Shown one piece after another: positions 37,901-50,500 of a stretch of 64,000 bases of DNA. A program made the translations under genes and the position numbers. Positions within the stretch are counted from its first letter, which is position 1, and each line of letters begins with the position of its first letter. The notes beneath the pieces are model-generated. The model saw only the letters and a program-made list of their open reading frames with translations. It had not been told where the DNA came from and did not search any database. The stretch comes from Quillaja saponaria. Its lineage: Eukaryota > Streptophyta > Magnoliopsida > Fabales > Quillajaceae. The stretch is taken from assembly GCA_029379385.1 (NCBI GenBank), contig CM055610.1:18625422-18689421 (forward strand). Direction: 5' to 3'.

Positions 37901-40549
37901 GCTTACAGCAAAGCAATGGATGGTGTCATATTTAGTTCATGATCTTTCTATTTTATTGGTCCATGGAAATCGACAAAGTACATGCCATTGGCAAAAAAAA
38001 TACAAAACTTGATTGGGGAAGGGATTAAAAGCGGCTTCTTTTATGACTCTGTTCAGTTGGTACTCACCTGCAATAGAGTTCATAGTTTGTAACTCTTGTG
38101 TCTTTTAGATGAGGTTCTTTTTGTGTTTCCAATTGTTTTCTCAAATTAGTTAACGCTCCTCTTTTGATAAATATAAATGTATGCTAAATTACAGGAAGTT
38201 GCATTGAGCAGAAGTTGTACCGTATAATTTCAGTATGCCACTGAGGCAAAATAGGAGCAGGACAGACAATAAGAGTAGCACCAGAAGCAATAGGAGATTC
38301 AGTAGCTTGTATTAGTTCAGAACACATCTGGCAAACATACTCCCCATCCCTCATAGCTATTGTGGTTTTATATTTCCTGCTTTCAAAACCTTGTTTTGAC
38401 TTCAGTGATTTTCCTTTAGGTGAATAACCAACACAATCTGCATGCTGCCAAGCATCACATATGTCACACTGAACCCATAGTCCTTTATATCTGATACTTT
38501 CACTCACAGCTCCACATGTGCACTCCACGCGTTCCCTTCTCAATCTCTTAAGATAATTTTGTTGATCTCCATTGTTTTGTAATGCAGAATCAAGTAATAT
38601 GCCACCTTCAGATTCCGGTTTTCGATGAACAAAGATGCAAGCAAGCAGTTCAACCGTTTTCCCTAAGCCCATTTCATCTGTGGCAGTAAAAGATAACTGG
38701 AGTCAAACAAATTATAGAACTTACATAAACTCCTGCCATTCAGGTAGCCTAACTACTTTACAATGCTCCTAAAACAATAGCCATTGAATTGACAAGATTC
38801 TCTGATATTTTTAGTCCGTTGCATCATGACTTGTAGAACAATATAATTGGAGATTTACATCCATTGTCAGATACTGTCACTGCCTAGGCAAGCACAATGC
38901 TATCAGTAGACTCACATCGGTCTTGTAACCTCAAGGTTGCACACGGTATTCATTGTAAGTTGCTTTTCTTTTTCTTTTAATACAGCAAAAAAAAATTACG
39001 AAATTTACCAACCACTACTGTACAAAAGATAGGTCCCTACTACATTAAAATGGAATTGCAAAAAACTCAACATGGTTATTTTGGAAAATAATTTGTATAT
39101 GCAGCATAAGGCATTGGTACCTACCAGCAAGGATACCTCCAAAGACATATGGTGGAGAAGGCTCTGGGTTCAATGTAACATTTCCACTGAGCGCATTAGG
39201 CACGAATTAAGTCAGCATCAGTGAAGTAAGTGACAGACAATAAAGATAGGAATTGGAAGAATAGAGAGATAACATGGACTTGCATTGCCCAGTCAAAATA
39301 AACAATCACAGCACAAGAATAATTGTTACCCATATTGAGCCTTATTCAGAAAATGTTACCTGAATGGATTAAAAAACATCTTTGAACACGTGTCAAGAAA
39401 ATCCACAGGCACACATAAAGGAGAATAAAGTTCACTCCTTTCTCTTCCATCCAGACTTCCTGACACATTTTTCTCTCGTCGTACCATCCAATAAGCTGCA
39501 CGGCATTGATATGGTCTCAGTTTAGCACGCAGGTCAGGTATGTCATCTTCAAGCATCGGATCAGCTCTGTACAGATGATATCCCAATGATATATCCAAAA
39601 AAAAAAAAGAACTAGACTAGTAATAACATTTAAGCTTTTTCAATTAGCACTATGTAATTACTATTATCATCAGCAACATTACTGTTACCATAAATTTACA
39701 CAAGATGACCAAATAAAATGCTAATACTTACTTTGAGGGCTTAATGGCTTCATAAAAGCCAGCAGCATCAAATTTTGCATGTTTCCTGGTGTAACAAGTA
39801 TCATCTTCCACCTCTGTCTGTGAATCAACTTCCATTTTCACTGATTTACAAACTCCATACCTGGCCTCCGAAGTCATCACTTCAGGACGCAGCCAAGATA
39901 TGGTATTAATCATACTCCGCTTCCATGGTTGTCTTGAGCTGTCAAGAAGTGACTCACATGCATGAAAAGCACTCTCAAGAATCTCCACCCTCACCCTGAG
40001 GGATGGCAAGTCCTCTGAAAGTCTAAATCCAAGAACCGGCCTCAAAGTCAAAAACTTCAAACTTGCCAAGTGAACCAGACCTGTAATCCCATCGTCAGGT
40101 CCATCAAAACTCCCGGATAAGACCACTGTGCACGTTTCCACATGATTCTCTGTGCCTTTTTCTACCAACTCTAGCGAAATATTGCTATAGGATAATACAG
40201 GCCAATGGCCTAATTTAATACGACCAAGAAACTTACTGACATCACAGACCTGAAACCTGAAAGAGTACTTGGAACCCTGATAAAAGTCCTCACCCAATTC
40301 AAAACCAGAAAACCCTTCTGTCAATTTCAAATCTGTTAGGACAACTTCTGAAATATCAAGGTGTTCATTTGATGACAAACAACTCTGATCAACTTCCACA
40401 AAAAATGGTTTCTCAATTTCACTAGTCTTGTTCTTCTCTCCTTGCTCTACTTCCACCTCTTTCTGCTTACCCAATTCTCCAGGATTATCATTTCTTTCTA
40501 GTGCTACCCCACCAGACCGATGTGGCCGACTTTGCTTTCTTCTACCCAT
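22996..40549 (-). CDS. SHPRH: SHPRH-type SNF2 helicase-like E3 ubiquitin ligase (PHD and RING)
   Basis: Twenty exons, each joined in phase: complement(join(22996..23247, 23742..24006, 27307..27458, 27908..28122, 28881..29085, 30495..30605, 30661..30903, 31129..31245, 31823..32023, 32105..32321, 32950..33116, 33940..34533, 34614..34783, 34895..35111, 36250..36505, 37037..37237, 38221..38677, 39125..39186, 39360..39566, 39732..40549)); 1,708 residues, near the roughly 1,660-1,680 of the Arabidopsis and human proteins. Order: a novel N-terminus; SNF2 motif I DEMGLGKT (363-370); a PHD finger inserted in the ATPase lobe (about 415-481; CTCG, CDICDAWQHADC, CQMC); DEAQ (601-604); ITGTPIQ; a long helical linker; a RING (about 1391-1441; CPVC, CGHVTCCKC, CPTC); then the C-terminal helicase lobe with VLVFSSW, GANGLNLLEAQ and SRVHRIGQ. 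SHPRH proteins act in the nucleus in post-replication repair by PCNA polyubiquitination. Arabidopsis match: At2g40770. The 37-codon exon 30495..30605 may be optional. Confidence 0.93.
24998..25243 (-). repeat. Dispersed repeat remnant with retroelement primer-site-like motif, SHPRH intron
   Basis: Within the 3.3-kb intron between 24007 and 27306, similar segments of about 31 bases (24998-25028, 25211-25243; both with aattcaa[tc]cccaatagct-like cores) flank about 180 bases. On the minus strand 25198-25208 reads TGGTATCAGAC, close to TGGTATCAGAGC, the initiator-Met tRNA primer-site motif of plant LTR retroelements. I have seen related dispersed repeats in other plant genomes but cannot name the family. 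Confidence 0.45.
26920..26965 (+). repeat. (AAAAAAAG)n low-complexity tract
   Basis: An A-rich tract with G every six to eight bases (caaaaaaagaaaaaaagaaa...) in the long SHPRH-like intron. Simple repeat only. Confidence 0.85.
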
Positions 40550-41247
40550 CACCACTAGCAAAAGAAGATAAACTAGCAATACATATTAGGTGCAGATTAT
40601 AAAATTTCTCTAGAATCAAAACTGAAGCTCAGCTTGATATTTCGGAAAAATATCATTAAGCAACAGTGAAAAATATGATGAAAAGGCAAGAAATTGACAA
40701 TAGAAACTTAATGAGCAACAGATACAATAGCACGGATTTGTGACACAAAGAACACTTATTCAAACTAACTAAAATTAATCCGAAGAGAATAAAAAAGTAC
40801 CTTAGAATTAGATATCACTGGGAAAACAAGTAACAATTTCAGAACCAATAGACAAAGAAGTATTGGAGAAAGAAATCATGATTAGTTACATTTATATGGA
40901 TGGAAATGGAAAGATGATTTTCTGGCTTCCAAAAAATTGACTGAGAGCCGGAATCAGGACACGAGCATTGGAGGGGGAAGTGAATACCACGCTCTGAGTT
41001 TGTGAAACCGCAAACAACTAGAATGAATTCCGCATAGATAGATTTCTGTGTCTTCTGAGATTGAAAAATGGCGAGGCGAAAACTTATTTGTGATTTTACA
41101 TTTTTACCCCTGAATATGTAAGTACTAAAATTGGGATTTTTGGGTTTCGCGGCCAAGTAAGAAAGGACCCTAATTTTATTGGTAAAACCCTAACATTGAG
41201 AGAAATAGAAATATGGTCCCGGTAACAGTGTGAGTTTGGATGCTGCC
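40550..41247. promoter_or_regulatory. Shared divergent promoter region, SHPRH-like and EIF1AD-like genes
   Basis: The two ATGs are 698 bases apart and face away from each other. Near the plus-strand gene, AAACCCTAA at 41185-41193 is a telo-box, common in plant promoters of ribosomal and other growth-linked genes. Another CCCTAA lies at 41168-41173. No clear TATA box was seen for either gene. Confidence 0.55.
41185..41193 (+). promoter_or_regulatory. Telo-box AAACCCTAA
   Basis: AAACCCTAA lies 55 bases before the ATG of the EIF1AD-like gene, in the probable 5' UTR or core promoter. Telo-boxes are known to act with other elements in plant genes for translation and growth; a role here is inferred. 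Confidence 0.5.
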
Positions 41248-43290
41248 ATGAAAGGAGGAAGGAAGAATTTGAAGAGAGCAACAGAGACTGAGCATGTAAG
41301 CCTCCAAGAGGGACAAACCATTATGCAGGTTGTGTCTCTTAGAGGTTCTAATCTCATTGAGGTACATGTTCTTCTGTTTTTTTGCCTGTTACTTCCAAAG
41401 GAGTATTTTCTTAAAGCAAATTAATGAACTTGTACATGTGAATGATATATCAGTTTTTTCTTTCTAATTCTAACTCCGCCTCTACCGAATCATATTTGGG
41501 TGCTTCCATGGCCATTGCTTGAGAATTGTCAGATAGGATTGAATTTCTAATTCTAGAAACTCAAAAAGTTGAAACTTTTAAGTGGGAGCTATAGAATAAA
41601 ATCTGCTAATAAGTTTTAGTAGCTTGTATATTCAGGAAACTGATCACTTTCATTTCCCATTTGCTGTTTTTGTAGATTTATTTGATGGAATTTGGCCTAA
41701 AGATTGCCTCTCTAAAATTCATCTTTATCACAAACTGGTATGCTTGTTTATTTAAACACACCATTGTGCTTAATTGTTCTAATTCATTTTTTCTTTTCAC
41801 TCAAGGTAATGGATGCATGTGGCGGGAAATCTTTAGCATTATTTCCAGCAAAATTTCAAAAGAGCATGTGGATAAAACGAGGTTTGTTTCACATAAGGAT
41901 CAATCCAACACAACAATAATAATGAATATTGAGGAAAAAGAAGAAGAAAAACAATTAGTCATCTGGTCTAGAAAAAATTAATAAATCTAGGATGAGGAGA
42001 ATATTCCAACAATGCATCTAACTTTCTCCCTTTTCATATACAAGCTGTACGTTCTTTGCTTGAGTGAACCATTCTTTTTGTCTGACTTTTTTATGTGATT
42101 TTCTGAGCGTCGCTAATGTCACTATGCAACCTATGCACTACCTTCTTTATATAGATATACCATAAGCCTTATGGATGGCATCACATAAATGTACCATTGG
42201 TTCCTTTTACGTCAAACAGTAATTCTTTATCAATACGTTTGCTCCTCATTCTTTGAAAATGAGAAAAGTCCTTTTTAAATGTCATTTGGAATATGGATTC
42301 TTATTTTTATTTTCTTGATTTTCCCCATGCACCAGTGGTTGTTAGTTGTTGTTTTTTAGCAATCCTGAAAATAATATATGGCCCTGAAACTAGAAAATAT
42401 ATATTGGAACATTTTTTGGTAATCCATTTCCATAATCAGTTTTTGGAAACCCTTTGAAAGACAGCCATTTAATTGTCTACATTTTAGATAGTGCTGACAG
42501 ACTGATTGTTCAAAATGATCCGGTATTTAGAACCCTGGAGTTTTCTCTCTCTCTCTTCTCTTCTTTTTTTCTAGCCTTATTCATACAAACCTAAGAAATG
42601 TCATTAGGGCTGATACTTGACTCCTTTTTTTAAATATTGTAGGATTGATTTTAAGACTGTTTGTTTAGCTAGGTACCACTTTGACATCCCTAATCAGCAC
42701 TTCACACTTCATTGTAAAATAGTAGCTGAAGCTTGAAGGATTCAAAGATCATATTAAGTTGCTTTCTCAATGTGCAGGTAGTTTTGTTGTGGTTGATGAA
42801 AGTGGAAAGGAAAAGGCTCTTGAATCAGGTAGCAAGGTCGCATGCATTGTTTCGCAGGTTCTTTTCTATGAACAAGTTCGTTCACTTGAGAAATCTCCAG
42901 AATGGTTTTGTTTCCTTTTACATCTTTGATTTTACAAATATCCATCTGTAATCTCTTCCGGCTATAACTCACATAACTTGCACAAGGTTTCTTCACTAAA
43001 TTATCACATTGCAACACCAATTATCGAAATACTACTTCACTAAATAGCACTTCCAACACACACTCTAACCTGTAGTTACTGTTGCTCAATGCAGGCCTGA
43101 AATTTTTAAATCCACAATTATAAATGATTCAAAAGCAAGTTTGCATACTAACACCTCCCAACGTGAGAATGGTATTGACTCTAGTGATGATGATGGGCTG
43201 CCCCCACTACAAGCCAATGCAAACAGAATAAAACCTATTGAAATACAATCTGATTCAGAGTCAGACTCCTGTTCAGATACAGATTCTTGA
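41248..43290 (+). CDS. EIF1AD: EIF1AD-like S1/OB-fold RNA-binding protein
   Basis: Four exons: join(41248..41361, 41806..41881, 42778..42904, 43095..43290), 170 residues, all GT-AG and in phase. The start is MKGGRKNLKRATE, a basic head. Residues about 22-105 form the eIF1A-type S1/OB fold: QTIMQVVSLRGSNLIEV, LALFPAKFQKSMWIKRGSFV and SKVACIVSQVLFYEQVRSL match the human EIF1AD pattern strand for strand (SMPSKYRKNIWIKRGDF, FVLCKDHVRSL). The tail is acidic and Ser-rich (DSSDDDG, QSDSESDSCSDTDS), also a family trait. EIF1AD is a small nuclear protein related to initiation factor eIF1A; its role in plants is not settled. Arabidopsis match: At2g40780. It sits head to head with the SHPRH-like gene, as the consecutive Arabidopsis locus numbers suggest. 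Confidence 0.92.
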
Positions 43291-44599
43291 ATATTTCCTT
43301 TTGAGGTCCATACCTTATTTTTGTGATGTTATTTGTCACGAATCCTATCAATAATAATGAAGTGAGCATGTGTCACATTACCATCTTCTTTATTTTCGGT
43401 ATATCGGAAGAGAAGTCGCATTACTACTTTCTTGCCTCGGCACCTTAATGCACTTTTTATTTTTGTACATTCAGCTCTAAGTTAATTGAAAAAAATTTAC
43501 TCTCGATAAAAGTTAAAATTTTTAATCTTGTAGATGATCAATGGAAACTAGTGGATCCAATTTGGCCATTACAAAAAATATTAAAAGAAATATCAAATAT
43601 CAAATCAGATTGAATAGAAAGATATATTTTGGTTATTGATAAATTAGTTCAAGTGATTAGAATTTATTTATTTTTTTTTATTATCGAGTTCGAGCATTTT
43701 TAATATATTAACAAAAATTATAATACAAAAGTTTTGTGGAAAAAAAATGATGTTAATAGTTTTTTAATTGAAAAATGAAAGTAATTAAAGAAAAATACCC
43801 CTTCTTTTGGGCTTGATAGCTAATACTTGATATAAAAAGCTTGCAATTGTTGTTTTCACAAAAAATAATAATAATAATATATAAATTGTTTTAGATTTTT
43901 TTGTTTACGGAGAAAAAACATACAAGCACTATAGACTTTTGAGAGTGGATAGATTATTGTTTAGTAATCGATGAGATGAATTTTGTTAATTAATTAATTA
44001 GTTTTCTAAATAATTTAAATATATATGCATATTTAGGAGGCAAAATGAGTTTCTCATTTTTATATAATAGTATAAATAGATATTAAAATAAAGGCCTTTC
44101 ATTTAGGTGTTGATATGCATATGCACTTTCAATATTTTAAGTGTTGACTTGCAATAATTTTTTTAATTTTTGTTTATCACAAATATCTCTTTGGACTCTC
44201 AATTATTAAATTTAAATATGTTTTATCACTTGAATTATACCTTACTAAAAATATATAATACTCTTTACAAATAAAATATATAAAAAAACTATCCTACATA
44301 TTCATATATAATATTAACGCCTTCCATATTTATAATATAGAAAATTATCACATTGACAATTTTATTATGTTTATATTATATATTCTTTATAATTAATTAA
44401 GATTCTCGAATTTATCTTACACATATATCATCTCTTTGGAGTAGTTGATATTTTATATAATTACTCTCAAGTCTCAATTACAAGATTATAAGCTGCAGAT
44501 ATATTTTACATTTATTTTCTTTAGATAGGTAAATATAAAAAGGCACATCTTGTCCACTCTTCCTTGGGCAGCTGAAAGGTGAGACTACAAGAATTGTCA
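43291..44599. other. Intergenic region, EIF1AD-like to ABC1K9-like
   Basis: It is AT-rich from about 43480 on, with poly-T and TTAATTAATTAA runs. It holds the 3' UTR of the upstream gene and the promoter of the ABC1K9-like gene. I see nothing else in it. Confidence 0.5.
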
Positions 44600-47500
44600 A
44601 TGGAAAAGATGGCGGTTTCAGCTTTGAGAGGAGGTCGCTTGCCGTTGTTCCATCATCATCATGTTCATCATCTATCGTCTTCAACTCGATCGCTCAGGAA
44701 GATCAATTGTCGCTCAAAGGGGTTCACTCTCTTTTCTCGCCACTCACAAGCTCAGGATCTTTCTTCTTCTCGCTTCCAAGGTTCGCGAATTTCATGAATT
44801 TTAGTAACTGGGACATCAATTACAGCTAGTAACAGATTGGCTTTGTTACTTGCTTTGGTTTTAACAATCGGATACAGTATGAACTTTTTATCTGTTGCAT
44901 ATAATGGTCTCTCTACTGTTTGGATGCTAAAGTTGACATCCCTAATTTGTATGTTATTCATAGATAGCATGGAAAACCTTCCCAAGCTAGTGGAAGATAT
45001 TGTCCAGACATCTATAAATACAGGTCCAAGAGGTGCCATAAGGCTAGCTCAAGCTATTCAAGCATTTGTTGGTGTTGGTACTGAATGGCTTGCAGATGTG
45101 TCAAAGGTGAGTTGATGTTTCGTTTCTGTAGTTATATGGTGCAATTTTCTTCTCTGATGTCTCTCCACATTCCTTTACTTTTGGTTGCGATTCCATCATT
45201 GCTATAGAGGATAAAGAACCTTATGTGAGAGGAATGAAACAACACACTACTGCTCATTGAAATCAGAGATGCGCTTCTGCATAATCTTGTAGTGATGTAG
45301 TCATTTCTCTTTGTAGGTGGGTTGTCCTTGTTAATTTTTCTTAGAATTCATAAAATATTCAGGAAGAAAAAAGTCACTGGGTGTCTTATTGTTAACTTTG
45401 TTGATATCTTTTGGCATTTATTCAGTAAACAATCCCAATATATTAAATATAAAAGTATGGTATATTATTATTTGGTAATTTCCTCCTTTAAATCCTTTGT
45501 TTCAAATTCATGGATAAATAAAATGTGTATGTGCACTCCTTTTGCAAGAATAATTGATATAATTTTGTAAATTGGTTTCTTTTCTCTTGTTTTTAGTAAT
45601 AAGCAACATACATGCCCGTGATGCATGTTGAACCAATGATCTGTACCCCCCACATTTCTTCCTAAAGGGGGAAGAATTCCATTAGACCAAAAAGACAGTG
45701 GAGACATGTCCTGCTGAAGGTTTACAGACTCTGGAAGGTGTTCTACAGAACTTCACCTTTAGTTCGACCAGTATTTCTTCTTTCTGCGTATCTCGCTGCT
45801 TCCATTACCTACTCAGAACTGGTGGCCTTGAGATAAAATTTAGGAGATGTTCTATACAAAAAAAAAAAATTATGGGATAGAGGCTGCCTCCTAAGGTTGA
45901 GTCTTCTTTCCTGATGGGAAAAAAAAATCTGAAAGATAAGGAATTTTAAGGTTATTACTTACAACATTCAGTCATTCGCAACTTTTTTATTCGGTAAGTC
46001 TTAAGTCCGGCCGTTATTTTCCTGTGTGTCTCGTGACTTTTTCTACTTTGTCTGCTTTTGTGGGGATTGGGTGTTTAGGCAGAATCTCTCTACAAGAATA
46101 GAGGAGCTGTTCCAAAATGCTTGCTTCTGGTCATCTGAAAGGTTGCTGTGTTGTCATGACATAATCAAATTATTGTCATTTATATTTTACAATAGGTAGT
46201 AGAGGTCATAGGTCCTTTGGAGACCACATTTATGTGTATAATAGAATTGGAGTCAGTTATTAGTGATCAATTTTGTGAAACCTCAATTAAAAAAGGGTTT
46301 ATAAGACCTTTCCCTATCATCTGGAAATAGTCCGCACAAGCAGCAGTAACATTTCTTCAGCTGAACTTACCAGGGGAAGCTACATTTCTTTTTCTTTTCC
46401 TCCCCCTTTCTCACCAAAGTTTAAAAATTTGTGTCAAAAGTGTGAAACGTTTCCGTTTCCAAACTATCCACCTGAAGCAAAACTTACTTACGAAAATGCA
46501 ACAAAGAAGTTTCATTCGAAACATGGTCGTTTTCATACGAAACTGGATCATTTCCATCGTCTCTTGTGAAAACGAGTCCACACAAATAATGCATTTTCAA
46601 GATTTGAAAATCTAAAGTTTTGGAGCTCTCTCCATATCTTAGAATTTCAATTGTTATAATTTTTTTAATCTTATATGATGTTCATATGGTATAATTTAGT
46701 GAGAATAATTCTTTTTAGGATTTTACGCATGTTAGATCTCTTGGTATTTTATTTATTTATTTTTTTGTACAAATATTTTATATTAATTTAGTTTAACTTA
46801 GTGATGGATAACATTAAAATTTCAAGCCATATATATGTTGGTTTAAATTAAAATTTTATTAAATACGGGTTAAGCAATGCTATCAATTTCTTCATAGACA
46901 ATTTTAATATTCTGGATATGCTCATGATAGCCACTCCACTGTTGGTTGGATGTGATTATAATTTGATATTTTTCTTCAATTTGTACGTTTATGTCAAAAA
47001 ATTTACTTTGATGTGTATTTAGTAGTATTCTATGTACTAAATTAATCATATTTGATACTTACAATTATTATGATATGTGTTTTATAATATGTTTCCATGC
47101 ATTTCTACAAAAATTAGCATTTACATGCCGGTTCCATATTATTTTCCGAATCGTTTCCGTTTCTGGACTTATCAAAATGGTTCCTTGAAATGAATTTTAT
47201 TTCTTTGTTTCTCCCCTATTTGAAATAGAAATTAGGCAGTGTTGTGATCTATATCAAGGTATGTTTTCATCATGGTGTTGGTTTTTAGTGAATAACTTTT
47301 GTGTAAGCTTAACTTAGGATATGGTTCAGAGGACTTTCCCTATTTTTCTTTAAAATGGAAGCAGTAACATTTTTTCAGCTGAACTTACCATGGGATCCAA
47401 AGACAAACCTATCTTTTGTTGCTTTTGCCCCACCCTTTTTTGTTCCCCTTTTCCAATTTAAAATTATGTGGTGTTTTGGTCCATGTTATCTAAATTGACA

Positions 47501-50500
47501 TGCTATAGCATATTTTTTGTTGGATAGCATTAGAATTATTTCTTTTAAACAAATGAACATTTTTTTCTTCTTTTGGACAGAATGGTTAACTTTGTTGAAC
47601 TTTCTGCAGTCAACAAATTCATCTGCTGGGCTACCAACTCAAATGCAGCTTGGATTGCTTTCACCCCTTTACTTGAGGAAATTGTTTGAACGCATGGGGG
47701 CAACCTATATCAAATTAGGTCAGGTATGAGTTGAATGCCATAGTTATGCTTTGTGTAATGATTGTAAAACTTCCGCAGCATGCAAATTCTGCTTTGTAAA
47801 GTGATAATCATTTGCGGAGTCCAAAACCAATAAAGCAGGCTTTTCAGATTAAAATGTAATATTCAGTTATTAATTATGGAAAAATAAGCATACATACTTT
47901 TAGATGCACTTGATAAGATTATTTCCATGATATAGGCAACAAAAGTTGTTTGGATTTTGTTAATTGATCTTCTTCATTCAACACATATTACTTATGGTTC
48001 TTGGGTTTCATTTTGCAGTTCATAGCATCAGCACCGACATTATTCCCACCGGAGTATGTTCAGGAATTTCAAAACTGCTTTGATAGAGCACCTGTTGTTC
48101 CTTTTGAAGAGATTCAAGGCATATTGCGTGAGGAACTAGGGGTACCAATTGATAGTGTTTATGATTATGTCAACCCAACACCTATTGCTTCAGCCTCTAT
48201 AGCACAGGTTTATACATCTATCTTTCTTTCAGAATCTTTTTTCTTTTCAAGTTATGTTGATGGCTATCAATAAAATTGTGATATATCTTATCTAGGTCCA
48301 TGGTGCAAGGTTAAGAAGCTCTGGAGAAGATGTAGTCATAAAGGTCTTAAAACCTGGAATAGAGGACGTATTAGTGGCAGATCTCAATTTTATTTATGTT
48401 GTTGCTCGCATATTGGAGTTCTTGAATCCGGAACTCAGCAGGGCATCACTGGTACATACAACATGAACACATTTTTCTGGATTTTCAACCTTCTGCTTAC
48501 ATATATTATTGATTGAAAAGCATAAAAACGTTGACTTTTATTTATGGTCATTTGAATCTTGTGATTCATGTGGTATTCTTAATTATCTGGTGCATTCACT
48601 TGGCATCTGATGTTCTCGTCCGGTATCATCATTTTGCTTTTAATCATTTATTTCCCAAAAGAGATTGGGGAAATGTATAAGTTTTGCTCATCCAATACTT
48701 TCTGTTGTCTTTGTTTTATGAAAAAAATATTAGCTAGAAGTTCCCATTGATATAAGCGTCCTTTCAGTAGGTTGGCATTGTCAAAGACATACGGGATTCA
48801 ATGCTTGAAGAAGTTGACTTTCAGAAGGAGGCTGCAAATGTCGAGGCTTTTAGGAGATACTTAGAAGCCATGGGACTCACAAGGCTGGCTACAGCTCCAA
48901 AAGTGTATCAGCGTTGTAGTACTCGCCGTGTTTTGACAATGCAGAGACTATATGGAGTTCCTCTTACAGATCTATACTCTATTAGATCACTTGTCTCTAG
49001 TCCGGAGACCAGTCTCATAACCGCCCTTAACGTGTGGTATGCACATAGAAGTGATCTGCAATTCTTTTACTTTAATTTATTGTGAAACATTTAAAACTTA
49101 TATCTTTTTAATACAAAATATTTCTGCAGGTTTGGTAGTTTGCTAGCATGTGAATCCTTCCATGCTGATGTACATGCAGGCAATTTGTGGCAGTTACGTG
49201 ATGGTCGTATTGGCTTTCTTGACTTTGGTATGCATTATTATCACTATTCAGAGTCTATGGATGGTTTAGTTTATTATAGCTTTGTTATTTCCTAACACAA
49301 TACTTGTATCTGTTCACTGTTAATGCTTCAATAGGGTGTCTACATTCAATTTGAAAATTAAACCTATATTTTCTGATCAATTGAAATATAAATTTCTTAG
49401 AAATAAATGTGATACTCTTTCCCATTTAACTTTTGGTCACTACATTTCTTCTTGCTATGGTAATGGTGCACTTGATAATGTCAACTGCAATACTTCAAGC
49501 CTGAAATCTAGTAATATTTTATTTTAACTACTTCTTCCAAAGTTGCTCAGGGTTCTGATGATAGGTTAATTAGCACATAACTAAAGTATTATTGACTGGT
49601 TATAAAGAAAAGGAAATGAATTTGGTTCTAGATAAAAATAACTGTACTTACTGTCTTCTAACATTATTTATTGTTTGCTTACCTACTAACCCTACTAGGA
49701 GAAGAGAGAGAGAGAGAGAGACAGAGAGAGAGAGATTGTATATTTTAACTCACATCATGCTAGCTCTTAGCAAAAGTATACGGCACATAGTAAAGTATTT
49801 TATGGCTGTGAAGAGACTGCCTTGATAAAAGTTCTAGTGAAGTTTCTTCATGATTCTCCCTGGACATCTCTTTGCATACATGTTGAACCTTTTTTTTTAT
49901 GTTTTGTGATCTTTCACTGCGCCTCCTAATATTTTAAATTCATGGACATTTTCATATTGTCTGCATATTCAGATTTTGTACATGTATAAAATCTCCAAGT
50001 AATGAAATTGAACTCAAATCACAGGAATTGTTGGACGTATATCACCAAAAACATGGACTGCTATGGAAGGATTTTTGGCATCAATTGCTACCGAAGAATA
50101 TGAGTCTATGGCGACTGCCTTGATTGAAATGGGTGCTACAGACAAGGATGTCAATGCTAAGGCCTTTGCTAGAGACTTGGAAAAAGTATTTTCATCAATT
50201 CAGGCAAGCACCGAAACCTTTAGTACTTGCGACTGATGTCTTGGTATATAGAACTGTTTATTCGAAAATGCCTATTGAACTTTTACACACACAAACTACT
50301 GGGAATGAAATACATGTCTTGTATCGAACTTGTATATATTTACATTTTGCTAACTATTACTCTTTGTATTATGTGAACAAGCATAGTTGTCAAATCTTGA
50401 ATCGAAATCCTATTTTTATGAATCGTGAATGATTTGAGATGTCAACGTATGATTCAATTAATATTTTTGAAAATAAAAAAATAATAAATTATAAAGAATT

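Noticed and set aside
45107..47609. Coding exons in ABC1K9 intron 2
   Set aside because: Frames at 45322-45570 and 45698-45880 are low-complexity and not needed; exons 2 and 3 join in phase to the expected family sequence.
50124..50432. Alternative frame through ABC1K9 exon 8 into the intron
   Set aside because: Wrong frame; the family sequence (SPKTWTAMEGFLASIATEEY) is in another frame and ends at the GC donor.
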